Assembly: GCA_903958915.1 (NCBI GenBank)
Contig: CAJBVC010000729.1
Coordinates: forward strand, 1 to 8,960
Reading direction: 5' to 3'
Length of the DNA stretch: 8,960 bases
From: an uncultured beta proteobacterium
GTDB taxonomy: Bacteria; Pseudomonadota; Gammaproteobacteria; Burkholderiales; Burkholderiaceae_C
The position numbers and the translations under genes were made by a program. This document shows positions 6,540-8,960 of the stretch, one piece after another; within the stretch, counting starts at the first letter, position 1, and every line of letters begins with the position of its first letter. The notes below the pieces were generated by a model. That model was not told where the DNA came from, ran no database searches, and saw only the letters and a program-made list of their open reading frames with translations.

Positions 6540-7267
6540 CGCAACTCGCCGTATTGCGTGCCGCTCAGTGGCGAGCCACGTTCGTCTATTTCGGTCGTTT
6601 GAAAATCGGGCGCGGGGGCCGGATTGCGGCGCCTGGAGTGCACAATTTCTCCGGTTGCAGGCTTGGCTTCTGGGGCTGCCGAAGAGGCCAGCGCCTTCTT
6701 GAACGCGGCCACCTCGTCGGCCTCCAGCGGCTCATAGAGCGGTGGCGTTGGGGCTTTCACCGGCGCGGCAGCAGCAACGCTCAGCGGCGCGGGCGCCGAG
6801 CTTGGCGCGCCGCTGCGCGAGAGGCCTGCTGTCACCTGCTCGTTGACGCGCCAATACACCGACGTAACCAGAATGCCAAAGCGTGACTTGGCGTTGTGGG
6901 CGATCAGGTTTTCCATCTCTGCCAGGCGCGTCGATTCGGCCGCGTAATCGCTGGCCAGATCCATCATGATGAGGTATTGCACGCCGCGCGAATCGAGCGA
7001 CAGAACCTTGAACTTGTAGCCTGACGACAACACGCCGGCCGAAGTCATGGACTCCCGCACCACGGTGTAGAGCAACTCCCGACGCTCCAGACGCTCGCCA
7101 CGCCGATTGGCAGCACTACCGGGTTTGGGTGGCACCGGCATTCTTGCCGAACCCTTGTCGGAGTGGCGAAATGGCACGGTGGCATCCGTGTGTCCCAGCC
7201 CCGAGCTCTCGGCTGTGGCAGGCACTTGGGCGGGCTGCTTTCTGAAAAACCAGTTGAACATGGACAT
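6536..7267 (-). CDS. Uncharacterised protein downstream of mnmE, 243 aa
   Basis: I do not recognise the family. The protein starts with a short aromatic segment (FNWFF, 4-8), then a polar Pro/Ser-rich stretch to about 52. A probable folded core with alternating strands and helices follows at about 56-142 ([32 protein letters not shown], the acidic helix around [14 protein letters not shown], then [13 protein letters not shown]). The rest is a long Ala/Pro-rich low-complexity region and a charged tail. There is no signal peptide, convincing membrane helix or metal motif, so a cytoplasmic protein with disordered arms is likely. Start choice: ATG 7267 (MSMFNWFF). A TTG at 7300 would add 11 residues and ATG 7261 would remove two; no strong ribosome site decides between them. 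It lies 45 bases after mnmE on the same strand and probably shares its transcript. Its stop overlaps the stop of apt by four bases. Confidence 0.8.
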   Translation of the reverse strand: MSMFNWFFRKQPAQVPATAESSGLGHTDATVPFRHSDKGSARMPVPPKPGSAANRRGERLERRELLYTVVRESMTSAGVLSSGYKFKVLSLDSRGVQYLIMMDLASDYAAESTRLAEMENLIAHNAKSRFGILVTSVYWRVNEQVTAGLSRSGAPSSAPAPLSVAAAAPVKAPTPPLYEPLEADEVAAFKKALASSAAPEAKPATGEIVHSRRRNPAPAPDFQTTEIDERGSPLSGTQYGELR

Positions 7268-7312
7268 CGTGACTGCTTTCGGGTGCGTCAGAAAACCCAA
7301 GTGTAGTGGACT

Positions 7313-8719
7313 CTATTTGCCAATACAAAACTTGGAGAAGATCACACCCAGCAAATCGTCCGAAGTAAATTCCCCGGTAATTTCCCCCAAGGCATTTTGG
7401 GCCAGGCGCAATTCCTCGGCAAGCAAGTCCAGTGCCTGCGCGCGCTGCCCGAGGTGCATGGCAGCCTCCTGCAAGTGTGCCTCGACGAGTCGCAAGGCCT
7501 GCAAATGGCGCTCGCGGGCAATGAAAACACCCGACTCTGGCGCTTGCCATCCCGCCGAACTGAGCAACTGCGCGCGCAGGGCATCGATCCCAACACCGGT
7601 CTTGGCCGACAGCACAATGCCAGCTAGCGGTAGCACGGCGTCGACTGCGTCAGCCTTGTTCCAAACGTCGATCACCGGCACTTTTGCGGAGAGTTTTTCG
7701 GTGATAGCGCCCGCTATGACTGCGTCGGCAGCTTTGTAATCGATAGCATCACAGCGCGTCAGATCGTGTAAAAAAATCACCGCATCGGCAAGCGCGATAG
7801 CCTCCCAGGCTCTTGCAATACCCACCCGCTCCACGACATCGTCGCTGGACCGCAGCCCCGCGGTGTCCACCACGTGGATGGGGACACCCTCCATCTGAAT
7901 GGTTTGCTGCACCTTGTCACGGGTGGTGCCTGCAATGGGCGTCACGATAGCGAGCTCGGCCCCCGCCAGTGCGTTGAGCAAGGACGACTTGCCCGCGTTC
8001 GGCTGTCCGGCAATGACCACCGTAATGCCTTCGCGCAACAAAGCGCCTTGCGATGCCGTTCGCAAGACATCGATAAGCCCGGTTTGCAGCGCCAGCAGTT
8101 GCCCTTGTGCGTCCGATTGCTGCAGAAAGTCGATTTCTTCTTCCGGAAAATCCAGCGTGGCCTCGACCAGCATGCGCAGTCGGATCAGCGCCTCACGCAG
8201 CGCATGGATTTCCCGCGAAAAAGTACCGGTCAGCGACCGGGTCGCGCTGCGGGCTGCGGTTTCGGTGCTGGCATCAATCAGGTCGGCAATGGCCTCGGCC
8301 TGAGCCAGATCGATCTTGTTGTTCAGAAAGGCGCGTTCGGTAAACTCCCCCGGCTCTGCGATACGCAGCCCGGCCAGCAATGCCAAACCCGTGCCTGCTG
8401 CCGTTTGCCCAGCCACTTCCAGACAGCGCACCACCAGCAATTGCAGCACCACGGGTCCGCCATGCGCCTGCAGTTCCAGCACGTCTTCACCGGTAAACGA
8501 ATGGGGACCCGGAAAAAACAGCGCCAGCCCCTGGTCGATCGGCGCACCGCTGGCATCGCAGAACGGCAAATAGGTCGCCTCGCGCGCACGCAAGTCCCGC
8601 CCGAGCAGTTCTTTCACAAACCCGCCGAGCGACTTGCCACTAACCCGCACAATCCCCACCGCCCCCCGCCCGGGCGCAGTGGCAATCGCGATGATGGGGT
8701 CCTGGTGGCGCGCGAGCAT
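7313..8719 (-). CDS. mnmE: tRNA uridine-5-carboxymethylaminomethyl modification GTPase MnmE, 468 aa
   Basis: With MnmG, MnmE installs the (carboxymethyl)aminomethyl group at C5 of wobble U34 in certain tRNAs, using a tetrahydrofolate one-carbon unit and GTP. The N-terminal folate-binding domain (about 5-120) has [23 protein letters not shown] helical domain flanks the inserted Ras-like G domain, which has G1 GQPNAGKSS (238-246), G2 TTRD (265-268), G3 DTAG (285-288), G4 NKAD (354-357) and SAK (371-373). The protein ends with the catalytic signature CIGK (465-468). Length is normal for the family (about 450-480). The start at 8719 matches the family beginning (MLxRHxDPI), although no Shine-Dalgarno is seen before it. 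It follows yidC on the same strand, separated by a 112-base hairpin-rich gap, a conserved neighbourhood in many proteobacteria. Confidence 0.98.
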   Translation of the reverse strand: MLARHQDPIIAIATAPGRGAVGIVRVSGKSLGGFVKELLGRDLRAREATYLPFCDASGAPIDQGLALFFPGPHSFTGEDVLELQAHGGPVVLQLLVVRCLEVAGQTAAGTGLALLAGLRIAEPGEFTERAFLNNKIDLAQAEAIADLIDASTETAARSATRSLTGTFSREIHALREALIRLRMLVEATLDFPEEEIDFLQQSDAQGQLLALQTGLIDVLRTASQGALLREGITVVIAGQPNAGKSSLLNALAGAELAIVTPIAGTTRDKVQQTIQMEGVPIHVVDTAGLRSSDDVVERVGIARAWEAIALADAVIFLHDLTRCDAIDYKAADAVIAGAITEKLSAKVPVIDVWNKADAVDAVLPLAGIVLSAKTGVGIDALRAQLLSSAGWQAPESGVFIARERHLQALRLVEAHLQEAAMHLGQRAQALDLLAEELRLAQNALGEITGEFTSDDLLGVIFSKFCIGK

Positions 8720-8754
8720 AAGAAACTGTTGAGCGAGGGGGAGCCCTAGTCAGG

Positions 8755-8791
8755 GACACCGCAGAACCGGCTTTGCCGGGCTGCTGGTGTC
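8755..8791. repeat. Long imperfect hairpin in the yidC-mnmE gap
   Basis: GACACC (8755-8760) pairs with GGTGTC (8786-8791), GCAG (8761-8764) with CTGC (8781-8784), and CCGGC (8767-8771) with GCCGG (8775-8779) around a TTT loop. This gives 15 base pairs interrupted only by AA opposite G and one unpaired T. It has no T-run on either side, so it is not a standard terminator. It resembles palindromic intergenic elements that are dispersed in many bacterial genomes; whether this one is repeated elsewhere cannot be seen here. Confidence 0.75.
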
Positions 8792-8792
8792 G

Positions 8793-8831
8793 CCCCCCTC
8801 CCAGGGGGGAGGCGCAAAGCGCCTCGGGGGG
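8793..8831. repeat. Second hairpin block with alternative pairings before the yidC stop
   Basis: Six C (8793-8798) can pair with six G at 8804-8809, or with six G at 8826-8831. GAGGCGC (8809-8815) and GCGCCTC (8819-8825) form a perfect 7-bp stem around AAA. The two C6-G6 choices are mutually exclusive, so the RNA could switch between two small hairpins and one long nested stem. The last G-run abuts the yidC stop codon (8832-8834). Confidence 0.7.
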
Positions 8832-8960
8832 TCACTTGAACTTCGGCAAATTAAACTGTGGCGGCACACCCATGCGGGTGTTGATGATCCACTGCTGGAT
8901 GATCGATAGTACGTTGTTGGTAATCCAGTACAACACCAGGCCGGACGGGAAGAAGAAGAA
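8832..8960 (-). CDS. yidC: Membrane protein insertase YidC, C-terminal 42 residues (5' part outside window)
   Basis: Read on the - strand, the window edge enters a frame beginning [12 protein letters not shown] and ending [13 protein letters not shown] before TGA at 8834-8832. This is the last membrane segment and the short basic cytoplasmic tail of YidC/Oxa1, which inserts proteins into the inner membrane alone or with SecYEG. The segment P-S-G-L-V-L-Y-W followed by N-N and Q-Q-W is highly conserved in proteobacterial YidC. Only about a tenth of the protein is visible, but identity is clear and the mnmE neighbour supports it. In most proteobacteria rnpA, rpmH and dnaA lie further upstream of yidC, which would place them beyond the window's right edge. 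Confidence 0.96.
   Translation of the reverse strand, partial: FFFFPSGLVLYWITNNVLSIIQQWIINTRMGVPPQFNLPKFK

Noticed and set aside
7874..8749. 291-codon + strand open frame opposite mnmE
   Set aside because: It is antisense to mnmE, whose G motifs and CIGK end are intact. It shows no motif of its own.
8755..8831. Intrinsic terminator after yidC
   Set aside because: The stems are strong, but no T-run follows on the - strand and mnmE continues in the same direction. A repeat or RNA-structure element fits better.

Overview
The window looks like chromosomal DNA from a betaproteobacterium of the order Burkholderiales, most likely family Comamonadaceae (Rhodoferax/Acidovorax/Polaromonas relatives). 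The evidence is the style of the YidC C-terminus, the kdsD-kdsC-lptC cluster, the yidC-mnmE pair, GC-rich third codon positions, and GC-rich hairpins between genes. The family assignment is inference from these features, not a database result. Almost every base lies in or next to a recognisable gene. There are no mobile elements, tRNA or rRNA genes, or CRISPR arrays.

Layout. (1) Positions 1-268, + strand: the last codons of an ECF-type sigma factor, whose stop overlaps the start of a 63-residue zinc-finger anti-sigma-like protein. (2) 269-473: a gene-free leader region. (3) 474-902, + strand: a glycine-rich, single-RRM RNA-binding protein, ending at a strong hairpin terminator (931-955) shared with the convergent operon. 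(4) 3946 down to 973, - strand: a tight operon kdsD-kdsC-lptC-SDR. KdsD and KdsC make Kdo for lipopolysaccharide, LptC carries LPS across the periplasm, and the fourth gene is a short-chain dehydrogenase of unknown substrate. (5) 3991-6539, + strand, divergent from kdsD across only 44 bases: a CPA2/Kef-type cation:proton antiporter with an RCK (TrkA-N/TrkA-C) tail, then apt (adenine phosphoribosyltransferase) 8 bases later. (6) 8960 down to 6536, - strand: the 3' end of yidC, an intergenic hairpin cluster, mnmE (tRNA wobble-uridine modification GTPase), and an unrecognised 243-residue protein whose stop overlaps the stop of apt.

How the genes work together. The leftward block at 3946-973 is an envelope-biogenesis operon with translational coupling (two ATGA overlaps). 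The rightward block couples ion homeostasis and purine salvage by position; a link through AMP is speculative. The yidC-mnmE block is the usual housekeeping neighbourhood of membrane-protein insertion and tRNA modification. I do not see a clearly new multi-gene system. The points most worth following up are the yidC-mnmE hairpin cluster, the uncharacterised protein after mnmE, the antiporter-apt pairing, the SDR appended to lptC, the TGATG-coupled sigma/zinc-finger pair, and the exact in-frame 30-bp repeat in the glycine-rich tail.
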